NCBI GenBank assembly: GCA_900556765.1
Contig: USQH01000044.1
Span: forward strand, 1-10,182
Direction: 5' to 3'
Origin: an uncultured Oscillospiraceae bacterium
GTDB taxonomy: Bacteria > Bacillota > Clostridia > Oscillospirales > Acutalibacteraceae
DNA: 10,182 nucleotides
Shown: in pieces, positions 1 through 8,600 of the stretch
Position numbering within the stretch: position 1 is the first letter of the stretch
Layout: each line of letters begins with the position of its first letter
Program-made: the position numbers and the translations under genes
The notes under the pieces: model-generated
The model's database searches: none
Told to the model about the DNA's origin: nothing
The model's input: only the letters and a program-made list of their open reading frames with translations

Positions 1-242
1 CCGACAAATACACGGGTCCGATGGTAAAATACTGCGAAAGCATTGACGAGCAAGGCTTCATTTCGGCGGCTCATTTGTCCGACAGGGATGATATGCAGAT
101 AACCGTGTGCGGAAATGACGAGCGCATTTTACTTATCGCACGGTACGATAACCTCGGTAAAGGGGCGTCCGGTGCCGCTGTCGAGTGCCTGAACATGGTG
201 CTTGGCGCCGATATAACAAAAGGACTCGACATACTGAAATAA
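1..242 (+). CDS. argC: N-acetyl-gamma-glutamyl-phosphate reductase, C-terminal end (partial)
   Basis: ArgC reduces N-acetylglutamyl phosphate to N-acetylglutamate semialdehyde with NADPH, the third step of arginine synthesis in the cytoplasm. Only the last 79 codons are present. The reading frame is open from base 3 and ends at TAA 240-242, so the start and the catalytic Cys/His part lie to the left of the window. The visible tail holds the family's C-terminal signature around bases 147-210, reading DNLGKGASGAAVECLNMVLG, whose Asn-Leu-x-Lys-Gly-Ala-x-Gly core lines the NADP site. The ATG at 21 is internal, since the frame continues upstream with plausible ArgC residues. argJ starts 15 bases after the stop, as in the argCJBD operons of Firmicutes. 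Identification rests on the C-terminal motif plus the operon context. Confidence 0.93.
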   Translation, partial: DKYTGPMVKYCESIDEQGFISAAHLSDRDDMQITVCGNDERILLIARYDNLGKGASGAAVECLNMVLGADITKGLDILK

Positions 243-243
243 A

Positions 244-250
244 AAGGGTG
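244..250 (+). promoter_or_regulatory. Ribosome binding site of argJ
   Basis: AAGGGTG lies 7 bases before the ATG at 258 and just after the argC stop. It fixes the argJ start and fits translation of argJ from the argC messenger. Confidence 0.7.
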
Positions 251-257
251 AATTATA

Positions 258-1367
258 ATGTTGAAAATTATAGACGGCGGTGTTTGCGCCGCAAAGGGCT
301 TTACCGCTAACGGAATACATTGCGGCATCCGTAAGAACAAGGAAAAACGCGACCTTTCGCTTATTTTCAGCGAGAAAAAGGCGACCGCCGCGGCAGTATA
401 CACGACCAATCTGGTCAAAGGTGCGCCGCTTATAGTGACAAAGGCGCACATTGCCGACGGTACGGCGCAGGCGATAATTTGCAACAGCGGCAATGCCAAC
501 ACCTGCAATGCAAACGGTATCGAAATTGCCGAGCAAATGAGCGATCTGCTTGCAGCTCAGATGAATATCGCGTCAGATGATGTGGTTGTCGCGTCTACCG
601 GAGTTATCGGCCAGCCGCTCGATATAGCGCCTATCAAGGCGGGAATACCTTTGCTTGTCAGCGGACTTGCCGCCGACGGCAGTCTGAATGCCGCCGAGGG
701 CATTATGACGACCGACACGCGCGTTAAGGAGATCGCAGTCAGCTTTACGGTCGGCGGCACGGAATGCAGGATAGGCGGCATTGCAAAAGGCTCCGGCATG
801 ATACATCCCGACATGGCTACCATGCTGGTTTTCATCACCACCGACTGTGCTGTCAGCGCAGATATGCTGCAAAAAGCACTTTCCACCGATATTGCGGATA
901 CCTTTAATATGGTCAGTGTCGACGGCGATACCTCGACCAACGATATGGTCACCGTCCTTGCAAACGGCATGGCGGGCAACACCGAAATTACCTGCGACGG
1001 TGCGGATTTTGACGCTTTTATGCAGGCGCTCAATACGGTGACCGTTCATCTGTGCCGCTGCATTGCGGGCGACGGAGAGGGCGCAACCAAGCTGCTTGAA
1101 TGTGAGGTCAGCGGAGCAAAAACGACCGATATCGCTAAGACTGTGGCAAAGAGCGTAATCTGCTCGTCACTTACCAAAGCGGCAATGTTCGGCGCCGACG
1201 CCAACTGGGGCAGAGTGCTGTGCGCTATCGGTTACAGCAAGGCGCCGGTCGATGTAAATAAGATTGATGTTTCATTCCGCTCGGCAAAGGGCGAGATCGC
1301 GGTATGCAAATCGGGTGCAGGCATTGATTTTTCCGAGGAAAAAGCAAAAGAAATACTGCTCGAGTAA
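258..1367 (+). CDS. argJ: Glutamate N-acetyltransferase / ornithine acetyltransferase, cut short by an in-frame TAA
   Basis: ArgJ transfers acetyl from N-acetylornithine to glutamate, releasing ornithine and regenerating N-acetylglutamate (cyclic arginine pathway). Members cleave themselves into alpha and beta chains before a Thr nucleophile. Here that Thr is residue 188, in KGSGMIHPDMATML (residues 178-191). The oxyanion-hole STG motif is at residues 113-115, and the SGNAN motif lies near residue 77. The open frame from ATG 258 gives 369 residues, whereas the family is usually about 400. TAA 1365-1367 stops it, yet the same frame continues for 35 codons with the conserved ArgJ C-terminus before TGA 1473-1475. 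Without the stop the protein would be 405 residues, a normal size. The truncated product lacks C-terminal residues that in the family complete the substrate site, so it is probably impaired unless the stop is read through or is a sequence error. Family certain; functional state uncertain. Confidence 0.95.
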   Translation: MLKIIDGGVCAAKGFTANGIHCGIRKNKEKRDLSLIFSEKKATAAAVYTTNLVKGAPLIVTKAHIADGTAQAIICNSGNANTCNANGIEIAEQMSDLLAAQMNIASDDVVVASTGVIGQPLDIAPIKAGIPLLVSGLAADGSLNAAEGIMTTDTRVKEIAVSFTVGGTECRIGGIAKGSGMIHPDMATMLVFITTDCAVSADMLQKALSTDIADTFNMVSVDGDTSTNDMVTVLANGMAGNTEITCDGADFDAFMQALNTVTVHLCRCIAGDGEGATKLLECEVSGAKTTDIAKTVAKSVICSSLTKAAMFGADANWGRVLCAIGYSKAPVDVNKIDVSFRSAKGEIAVCKSGAGIDFSEEKAKEILLE

Positions 1368-1475
1368 GAGATCGAGATACTGACAGGGCTGAATTCCGGT
1401 GACTGTACGGCAACCGCGTGGGGCTGTGATCTGACATACGATTATGTGAAAATAAACGGCGACTACCGTACCTGA
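1368..1475 (+). pseudogene. argJ: Detached C-terminal coding end of argJ
   Basis: Read in the argJ frame directly after the TAA at 1365-1367, these bases encode 35 residues and then TGA (1473-1475). The segment contains TATAWGCDLTYDYVKINGDY followed by Arg-Thr, the hallmark C-terminus of ArgJ proteins. The Asn encoded at 1455-1457 and the final Thr at 1470-1472 match the two C-terminal substrate-binding positions annotated for the family (spaced +5, as in Bacillus ArgJ). No ribosome binding site or start codon sits at its head, so it is not a separate gene. The intact motif shows that the interruption is either recent, tolerated by readthrough, or an error in the sequence. Confidence 0.9.
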
Positions 1476-1490
1476 TATAACGTTATTGTG

Positions 1491-1496
1491 AGGTGA
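1491..1496 (+). promoter_or_regulatory. Ribosome binding site that selects the argB start
   Basis: AGGTGA lies 6 bases before ATG 1503. The in-frame TTG at 1497 touches this site directly, so it cannot be the start; ATG 1503 is chosen. Confidence 0.75.
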
Positions 1497-1502
1497 TTGA
1501 TA

Positions 1503-2366
1503 ATGGAGATTTCAAATGCAAAACGCGCGTCCATACTGGTGCACGCACTGCCGTATATTCAGGAGTATAACGGCAAGATTGTCGTCATCAAGTACGGCGG
1601 CAACGCAATGATAAACGACAAGCTCAAGGACTCGGTCATACGCGACATCGTTTTGCTGTCGCTTATCGGCGTAAAGGTCGTGCTAGTACACGGCGGCGGC
1701 CCCGAGATCACCGATATGCTGCAAAAGATAGGCAAAACAAGCGAGTTTGTCAACGGTCTGAGAGTAACCGATAAGGAGACGGCGGACATTGTCCAAATGG
1801 TGCTTGCAGGCAAGATAAACAAAAGCCTTGTTAACATGATACAGATAAAGGGCGGCAAATCGATCGGACTGTCCGGAATGGACGGGCACATGATAGAGGC
1901 GCGAGCAAAGGATGAGCGTCTCGGTTATGTTGGTGAGATCACCGGTGTCAATGTAGCGCCTATACTTGACGTTATTGAAAAGGGCTACATTCCGGTCATA
2001 TCGACCGTCGGCTGTGACAGCGAAGGCAATGTTTACAACATTAACGCAGATACGGCGGCGGCAAAGATCGCCGGCGAGCTGCACGCCGAGAGCCTCATAA
2101 CTCTTACCGATATTGCGGGCATCCTGCGTGATAAAGATGATCCGTCCACTCTTATTCCGCAGATATTGGTTTCTCAAGCGCCCGAGCTTATCGCCGACGG
2201 CGTAATAAGCGGCGGCATGATACCGAAGGTGGAGTGCTGTACAAACGCTATAAAATGGGGCGTTCATAAGGTGTTTATAATCGACGGACGGGTGCCTCAT
2301 TCGATATTGATAGAGACGCTGACCGACGAGGGTATCGGAACGATGTTTAAGGGAGATGAACAGTAA
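1503..2366 (+). CDS. argB: N-acetylglutamate kinase (arginine-sensitive type)
   Basis: ArgB phosphorylates N-acetylglutamate with ATP, the second and usually controlling step of arginine synthesis. The 287-residue protein shows the amino-acid-kinase fold motifs in order: IKYGGNAM with phosphate-binding Lys30, HGGGPEI (glycine loop at 64-66), NGLRVTD, SGMDGHMIEA, the NINADTAAAKIAGE nucleotide/substrate segment (Asn181, Asp183), and GGMIPKV with Lys242. About 20 residues precede the first strand (AKRASILVHALPYIQEYNGK), matching the N-terminal helix that links dimers into hexamers in arginine-inhibited kinases. The C-terminal HSILIETLTDEGIGTMF fits the arginine-site signature of that class. Feedback inhibition by arginine is therefore inferred, not shown. 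It lies 27 bases after the natural end of argJ and 3 bases before argD. Confidence 0.97.
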   Translation: MEISNAKRASILVHALPYIQEYNGKIVVIKYGGNAMINDKLKDSVIRDIVLLSLIGVKVVLVHGGGPEITDMLQKIGKTSEFVNGLRVTDKETADIVQMVLAGKINKSLVNMIQIKGGKSIGLSGMDGHMIEARAKDERLGYVGEITGVNVAPILDVIEKGYIPVISTVGCDSEGNVYNINADTAAAKIAGELHAESLITLTDIAGILRDKDDPSTLIPQILVSQAPELIADGVISGGMIPKVECCTNAIKWGVHKVFIIDGRVPHSILIETLTDEGIGTMFKGDEQ

Positions 2367-2369
2367 GCC

Positions 2370-3536
2370 GTGAAAAATATTTTTGAGCAGGATAAAAAAT
2401 ATATTGCCAATACTTATGCCCGTTTTCCGATCGAGCTTGTCAGCGGAAAAGGCTCTCTGCTTTTTGACGCAGAGGGCAGGGAATACATAGATATGGGCAG
2501 CGGTATTGCCGTTAATACCTTCGGTATTGCCGATGAAAGTTGGATAAGCGCCGTTACCGATCAGCTTGCCACCCTTCAGCATTCGTCAAATCTGTATTAC
2601 ACCGAGCCGTGTGTTCGTCTCGCACAGACCCTTTGCGAGCGTACAGGAATGAAAAAAGTGTTTTTCTCCAACTCGGGCGCGGAAGCAAACGAATGTGCAA
2701 TTAAAGCCGCCCGTAAATACGCCGCCGACAAAAAAGGCGACGGATATTACAACATAATCACCCTCAAGAACAGCTTTCACGGCAGGACGGTAACCACCCT
2801 TGCCGCAACGGGACAGGATGTGTTTCATAAAGATTTTACACCGCTCACCGACGGCTTTCTTTATGCCGACGCGAACGATATCGACTCGGTAAAGCGACTT
2901 GCCGACGGCAACAAATGCGCCGCTGTTATGTTTGAAGTCGTGCAGGGTGAGGGAGGTGTAAATCCGCTTGACGGCAGCTTTTTAACGGCACTGAGCGAAT
3001 TTGCCGCAGAGAACGATCTGCTGCTTATCGCCGATGAGGTGCAGATCGGCAACGGCCGCAGCGGAATGTTATACGGCTACATGAATTACGGAATTACGCC
3101 CGATATTGTTTCAACCGCAAAGGGGCTTGCGGGCGGCTTGCCGCTCGGCGCAACCATGCTCGGTGAAAAGGTTGCCGAAGTGTTCACTGCCGGCAGCCAC
3201 GGCTCTACATTCAGCGGCAACCCCGTATGCTGTGCCGGAGCGCTGAATGTTATTTCACGCATTGACGATGAACTGCTTGCCTCGATACGGGAAAAGTCGC
3301 ACTTTATATGTGACGAGCTTGCAGGAGCAAGCGGCGTAAAATCGGTAACGGGGCTCGGGCTGATGCTCGGCATCGAGACCGAGCGTGACGCTTCCAATGT
3401 TGTTGCCGACTGCATGAAAAACGGCGTGCTTGTGCTGAAAGCGAAAAATAAGGTGCGGCTGCTGCCGGCGCTCAATATACCGTATGAACTGCTGAACAAG
3501 GCACTCGGTGTGATTAAAAACGCCTGTGCCGTCTGA
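2370..3536 (+). CDS. argD: Acetylornithine aminotransferase
   Basis: This PLP-dependent class III aminotransferase converts N-acetylglutamate semialdehyde to N-acetylornithine using glutamate. The 388 residues are normal for the family. Visible motifs are NSGAEANECAIKAARKY (phosphate-site region), SFHGRT, EVVQGEGGVNP, the Asp of DEVQ at residue 222 that contacts the PLP ring nitrogen, the PLP lysine in STAKGLAGGLPLG (Lys251), and HGSTFSGNPVCCAGAL. The start is GTG 2370, three bases after the argB stop; a GGAG at 2352-2355 inside the argB end is rather far upstream (14 bases), which suggests translational coupling. The loop after DEVQ reads IGNGRSG rather than the commoner TGxGRTG, a mild difference. 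Related aminotransferases accept ornithine, GABA or succinylornithine; the operon makes ArgD the clear choice. Confidence 0.96.
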   Translation: MKNIFEQDKKYIANTYARFPIELVSGKGSLLFDAEGREYIDMGSGIAVNTFGIADESWISAVTDQLATLQHSSNLYYTEPCVRLAQTLCERTGMKKVFFSNSGAEANECAIKAARKYAADKKGDGYYNIITLKNSFHGRTVTTLAATGQDVFHKDFTPLTDGFLYADANDIDSVKRLADGNKCAAVMFEVVQGEGGVNPLDGSFLTALSEFAAENDLLLIADEVQIGNGRSGMLYGYMNYGITPDIVSTAKGLAGGLPLGATMLGEKVAEVFTAGSHGSTFSGNPVCCAGALNVISRIDDELLASIREKSHFICDELAGASGVKSVTGLGLMLGIETERDASNVVADCMKNGVLVLKAKNKVRLLPALNIPYELLNKALGVIKNACAV

Positions 3537-3557
3537 CAAACCGAAAGGACGAATGAA

Positions 3558-4541
3558 ATGAACTTGAAAGGCAAAGATTTTCTTAAACTGCTTGATTTTA
3601 CTCCCGAACAGATTGGTTTTCTTCTCGACCTTGCCGCCGAGCTGAAAACAAAGAAAAAAGCGGGTGAGCCGCACGAACTGTGCAAGGGTAAGAATATAGC
3701 GCTGATATTTGAAAAAACGAGTACCCGTACACGCTGTGCATTTGAGGTGGCGGCGCACGATCTCGGTATGGGTTCGACCTATCTCGATCCGTCGGGCTCT
3801 CAAATCGGTAAAAAGGAGAGCATTGCCGATACTGCGCGTGTGCTGTCGGGAATGTTCGACGGCATTGAATACCGCGGTTACGGTCAGGAAATCGTCGAAC
3901 AGCTTGCCGAATATGCTTCCGTGCCGGTTTGGAACGGCTTGACCAATGAATTCCACCCGACTCAGATACTTGCCGATTTTCTGACCGTTAAGGAACATTT
4001 CGGCCGTCTAAAGGGAATCAATTTCGTCTATATGGGCGATGCGAGATATAATATGGGCAATTCGCTTATGGTCGGTTGTGCAAAGATGGGCTTGAATTTC
4101 ACCGCCTGCGCGCCGAAAAAATACTTTCCCGACCCGAAGCTTGTCGCAGAATGTGAAAAAATTGCCGCCGAAACAGGTGCAACGCTGAGATTTGAGGAAG
4201 ATCCGTTTGCCGCGACGAAAGATGCCGACGTTATTTATACCGACATATGGGTCTCAATGGGCGAACCCGTCGAGGTGTGGGAGGAGCGCATTGCCGCCCT
4301 GTCGGCGTATCAGGTGAATAAAGCGCTTATGGATAACGCCGGCGAACAGGCTGTGTTTATGCATTGTCTGCCGTCCTATCACGACAAAAACACTGCTATC
4401 GGCAGGGAAATGTGCGAGCGTTTCGGGCGCGAGGACATGGAAGTCACCAACGAGGTTTTCGAGAGCGAGCGGTCGCTGGTTTTTGCCGAGGCGGAAAACA
4501 GACTGCACACAATAAAGGCCGTCATGGCGGCAACACTTTAA
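3558..4541 (+). CDS. argF: Ornithine carbamoyltransferase
   Basis: ArgF condenses ornithine with carbamoyl phosphate to give citrulline. The 327-residue protein has all the family motifs. The carbamoyl-phosphate loop STRT is at residues 55-58 and HPTQ at 133-136. The ornithine-binding DIWVSMGEP segment is the SMG loop that separates ornithine from aspartate carbamoyltransferases. HCLP, with the active-site Cys270, is at 269-272. The start ATG 3558 has AAAGGA (3544-3549) eight bases upstream, and the gap after argD is 21 bases. Its position between argD and carA puts the consumer of carbamoyl phosphate directly before its producers; in Bacillus subtilis argF instead follows carAB. No missing residues or frame problems were seen. 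Confidence 0.97.
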   Translation: MNLKGKDFLKLLDFTPEQIGFLLDLAAELKTKKKAGEPHELCKGKNIALIFEKTSTRTRCAFEVAAHDLGMGSTYLDPSGSQIGKKESIADTARVLSGMFDGIEYRGYGQEIVEQLAEYASVPVWNGLTNEFHPTQILADFLTVKEHFGRLKGINFVYMGDARYNMGNSLMVGCAKMGLNFTACAPKKYFPDPKLVAECEKIAAETGATLRFEEDPFAATKDADVIYTDIWVSMGEPVEVWEERIAALSAYQVNKALMDNAGEQAVFMHCLPSYHDKNTAIGREMCERFGREDMEVTNEVFESERSLVFAEAENRLHTIKAVMAATL

Positions 4542-4562
4542 TAAAATAAGCGGTTGATAAAT

Positions 4563-5621
4563 ATGAAAAAAAGATATCTTGTATTAAAGGACGGCACGGT
4601 TTTTGAGGGCGAGGCGTTCGGCGCCGACACCGAAAGTATCGGCGAGCTGGTTTTTACGACCGGAATGTGCGGATATATCGAGACGCTGACCGATCCGAGC
4701 TACTACGGTCAGATCGTGCAGACCTTTCCGCTGATCGGCAATTACGGCATCATTGAGGACGATTTCGAGGGCAAGTGCCATGTCAGAGGATATGTCGTTC
4801 GGGAGTGGTGCGATCAGCCGTCCAATTTTCGCTGTCAGTACGATCTTGACAAATTCCTGAAGGATAACGGTATACCGGGAATTTGCGGCGTCGATACGCG
4901 TGAAATAACCAAATTGATTCGCGAGCAGGGCGTGGTAAACGCAATGCTCTGCGACAGTGTACCGAAGAACCTTGCCGCCGTTGCAAAATACAGCGTCAAA
5001 AATGCCGTTGAAAGCGTTACCTGCGGCAAGCGTAAAACATATGATGCGGTCGGCGAAAGGCGCTTTCGCGTCGCGCTGATTGACTACGGCGCAAAGCGCA
5101 ATATAATCCGTGAATTATGCAACCGCGGATGTGAAGTGACGGTATATCCGGCGTCGGTTTCCGCCGCCGATATACTCGCATCCGCACCCGACGGTATAAT
5201 GCTGTCAAACGGCCCCGGCGACCCTGCGGAAAATGTAAAAGAGATCGCTCAACTGAAAAAAATGCTCGGCAAAGCGCCCATTTTCGGAATCTGTCTCGGT
5301 CATCAATTGCTTGCGCTCGCCTGCGGCGGCAAGACGGTAAAGCTTAAATACGGTCACCGAGGCGCAAATCAGCCGGTGCGTGAGGTGGGCGGCAGCCGGA
5401 CCTATATTACCAGTCAAAACCATGGATATGCGGTGGTGTCCGACAGCGTAAAAAAGGGCAAAATCAGCTTTGTCAATGCCAATGACGGCACCTGTGAGGG
5501 GATAAATTATCCGGGTTACAGCGCATTTTCCGTGCAGTTTCATCCGGAGGCAAACTCCGGTCCGCACGACACTTCGTTTTTGTTTGACAAGTTTTGCTCA
5601 CTTATGGGAGGTGACAGGTAA
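4563..5621 (+). CDS. carA: Carbamoyl-phosphate synthase small subunit (glutamine amidotransferase)
   Basis: CarA hydrolyses glutamine and passes ammonia to CarB. The 352 residues consist of the CarA N-terminal domain (about 1-165) and a class I glutamine amidotransferase domain. The latter has LSNGPGDP, the nucleophile elbow GICLGHQ (Cys244), SQNHGYAV, and the His327/Glu329 pair in QFHPEANSGPHD, so the Cys-His-Glu triad is complete. ATG 4563 is chosen over an in-frame TTG at 4554 because the protein then begins MKKRYLVLKDGTVFEG, the usual CarA beginning. No strong ribosome binding site precedes it, only a weak AAG-CGG stretch near 4548-4553. Its stop codon abuts the carB start, as expected for subunits made in equal amounts. 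Its location suggests a synthase devoted mainly to arginine, though it may also serve pyrimidines. Confidence 0.97.
   Translation: MKKRYLVLKDGTVFEGEAFGADTESIGELVFTTGMCGYIETLTDPSYYGQIVQTFPLIGNYGIIEDDFEGKCHVRGYVVREWCDQPSNFRCQYDLDKFLKDNGIPGICGVDTREITKLIREQGVVNAMLCDSVPKNLAAVAKYSVKNAVESVTCGKRKTYDAVGERRFRVALIDYGAKRNIIRELCNRGCEVTVYPASVSAADILASAPDGIMLSNGPGDPAENVKEIAQLKKMLGKAPIFGICLGHQLLALACGGKTVKLKYGHRGANQPVREVGGSRTYITSQNHGYAVVSDSVKKGKISFVNANDGTCEGINYPGYSAFSVQFHPEANSGPHDTSFLFDKFCSLMGGDR
5606..5614 (+). promoter_or_regulatory. Strong ribosome binding site of carB inside the carA end
   Basis: GGGAGGTGA, close to the full anti-Shine-Dalgarno complement, ends 7 bases before ATG 5622. It is the strongest such site in the window and lies in the last carA codons, so carA and carB translation are probably coupled (TAA directly followed by ATG). 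Confidence 0.8.
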
Positions 5622-8600
5622 ATGCCGCTCGATAAAAGCATAAAAAAGGTAATGGTTATCGGTTCAGGCCCCATTGTTATCGGTCAGGCGGCGGAATTTG
5701 ATTACGCCGGAGCACAGGCGTGCCGTGTGCTGAAGGCGGCGGGTGTAAACGTCGTACTTGTCAATTCCAATCCTGCCACAATAATGACCGACAAAGCGCT
5801 TGCCGACGAAATATACCTTGAACCGCTGACCGAACAGACGGTCAAGCGGATAATTGAAAAAGAAAAACCGGATTCACTGCTTGCGGGTCTCGGCGGTCAG
5901 ACCGGACTTACAATTGCCATGCAGCTTAATAAGGACGGGTTTTTAGAATCCCACGGCGTTCGCCTGATCGGCACTAACGCCGATGCAATCGACAAAGCCG
6001 AGGACCGCGAGCTGTTCAAATCGACAATGGAGGCGATCGGTGAGCCGACCATACCGTCCGACATTGCGAATGATGTTGAAACAGCGTTGCAAATAGCCGA
6101 TCGGATAGGGTATCCGGTCATAATCAGGCCTGCGTTCACGCTCGGCGGTGCGGGCGGCGGCGTGGCATATAACGCCGATGAACTGCGTTCGGTCGCCCAA
6201 ACCGGACTGGACGCGTCGCCGATAACTCAGGTGCTTGTCGAACGCTATATTTACGGCTGGAAAGAGATTGAGTTTGAGACCATGCGTGACGCCGCAGGCA
6301 ATGTTATAGCGGTTTGCAGTATGGAAAATTTCGATCCCGTCGGAGTGCATACCGGTGACAGCATCGTAGTCGCTCCTGCGCTGACACTTTCCGATAAGGA
6401 ATATCAGATGCTTCGCAGCGCGTCGCTCAATATTATTTCCGCACTCGGTATCGTCGGCGGATGCAACTGTCAGTTTGCGCTTGATCCGGACAGCTTTCAG
6501 TATGCCGTTATTGAGGTCAATCCGCGTGTTTCGCGTTCGTCTGCTCTGGCGTCAAAGGCAACCGGCTATCCGATTGCTAAGATTACGACAAAGATCGCCC
6601 TTGGCTACACGCTTGACGAGATTCAAAACGACATTACCGAAAAAACCTGTGCCTGCTTTGAACCTGCGCTCGACTATGTGGTCGTAAAACTTCCGAAGTG
6701 GCCGTTTGATAAATTCGCCGGTGCGTCCCGCAAGCTCGGCACGCAAATGAAGGCGACAGGCGAGGTTATGGCGATCGCACCAAGCTTTGAGGCGGCGATT
6801 ATGAAAGCCGTACGCGGCGCCGAAATATCTCTCGATACGCTGAACGCAAAGCCGCTGAGCGATAAACCGCTTGCCGAACGGCTGAAAATTGCCGACGATC
6901 ATCGGCTTTTTACTGTTTTCGAGGCGCTCAAAAGCGGCGTGACGGTCGACGAAATATTCACGGCAACACGCATCGACCGCTTTTTCCTTAACAAGCTTAA
7001 GAAACTCGCCGATTTTGAATGTCATATTGCCGAAAACGGCATTGACGGCGACAGCTATGTGCAGGCAAAACGGCTCGGCTACACCGACAAAGCGCTGCAC
7101 GGCTTGATAGGCGATTTTTATGCGAAGCCGATCGACTGCTCATATAAAATGGTCGATACCTGCGCCGCCGAATTTGACGCAAAGACACCGTATTTTTATT
7201 CGACCTATGACAAGGTGTGCGAATCACGTGCATTTGCCCGTTCAAATAAGCCGGTCATACTCGTTCTCGGCTCCGGCCCGATACGCATCGGTCAGGGTAT
7301 CGAGTTTGACTATTCCTCGGTTCACTGCGTCTGGACTCTGAAGAAGCTCGGCTACGATGTAGTCATTGTCAACAATAATCCCGAAACGGTATCCACCGAC
7401 TATGATACCGCCGACCGCCTCTATTTTGAGCCGCTGTCGCCTGAGGATGTTATGAATATAATCAAGGTGGAGCAGCCGGTCGGCGTTGTGGTCGCATTCG
7501 GCGGTCAGACGGCGATTAAGCTCACAAAATTCCTGCATGAAAACGGCATTTCCATACTCGGCACATCGGCGGAGAGCATAGACACCGCCGAGGACAGGGA
7601 GCAGTTTGACGCGCTGCTTGAACAGTTCGGCATAAAGCGCCCGAAGGGGGGTGCCGTTTCAACTAAGGAGGCGGCGGTAGCTGCCGCGGACTCGCTCGGT
7701 TATCCCGTTTTGCTGCGTCCGTCGTATGTTATCGGCGGTCAGAATATGCGCATTGTCCATGATCGCTCCGAGGTGGTCACATACATGGATCGCATACTTG
7801 CCGGCGGTATCGACAACCCCGTTTTGGTCGATAAATATATGATGGGAACCGAAATCGAGGTTGATGTAATATCTGACGGTACCGACGTTCTTATTCCCGG
7901 CGTTATGGAGCATATCGAACGCGCGGGAGTGCACAGCGGCGACTCTATTGCCGTGTATCCGCCGTACAGTATCAATGATAAAATGATGCAGACCATAGCC
8001 GACAGCTCGGCAAAGCTTGCGCTTTCGCTCGGGACAAAGGGACTGGTGAATATTCAGTATCTTATTTATCACGGTGAGCTGTATGTTATCGAGGTCAATC
8101 CGCGCGCCTCCCGTACCGTACCGTATATCAGCAAGGTGACGAATGTGCCAATGGTGGATATTGCGTCAAAGGTTATGACCGGCACACCTCTGCGTGATTT
8201 GGGCTACGGCACCGGATTGTACAAGACACCGCCTTATTTTGCCGTTAAAGTGCCTGTTTTCTCCTTTGAAAAGCTGAATGACGTCAATTCATACCTCGGA
8301 CCAGAGATGAAATCAACCGGCGAAGTGCTTGGAATCGGCAGAACCCTCAACGAAGCGCTGTTCAAGGGGCTGACATCGGCCGGAATGGTGCTGAAATCGT
8401 CCATACATAACGACGGGGTCGGAGTTCTTATCAGCGTCGATTCCCACGATCAGCTCGAAATTGTGTCGCTTGCCAAAAAACTGGACGATTTGGGCTTTAA
8501 GCTGTATGCCACTGCGGAAACGGCACATTCGATTTCACAGCTCGGAATCGATGTTGTAAACGTCAAGGGTATACGGGAGAGCGATAACGCCTTTTCGCTG

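Noticed and set aside
1365..1367. TAA in argJ as evidence for a recoded genetic code
   Set aside because: argC, argB, argF, carA and the carB fusion all end at TAA at normal positions, and argD and the natural argJ end use TGA, so neither codon is reassigned generally.
1477..1486. Palindrome ATAACGTTAT between argJ and argB
   Set aside because: Ten bases with no loop and no repeat elsewhere; too short to call an operator or terminator.
1497..1502. TTG 1497 as the argB start (and TTG 4554 for carA)
   Set aside because: Both lie a few codons before an ATG that matches the usual protein beginning; for argB the TTG directly adjoins the ribosome binding site, leaving no spacing.
1683..2582. Long minus-strand open frames opposite argB/argD (also 3255-3998, 7659-8072 and 9694-10182)
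   Set aside because: They lie antisense to clearly conserved genes, have no recognisable motifs or ribosome binding sites, and are rich in Arg/His/Cys as expected for shadow frames.
5622..8420. Internal repeat between the two halves of CarB
   Set aside because: The two homologous ATP-grasp halves are the ancient duplication found in all CarB proteins, not a new repeat.
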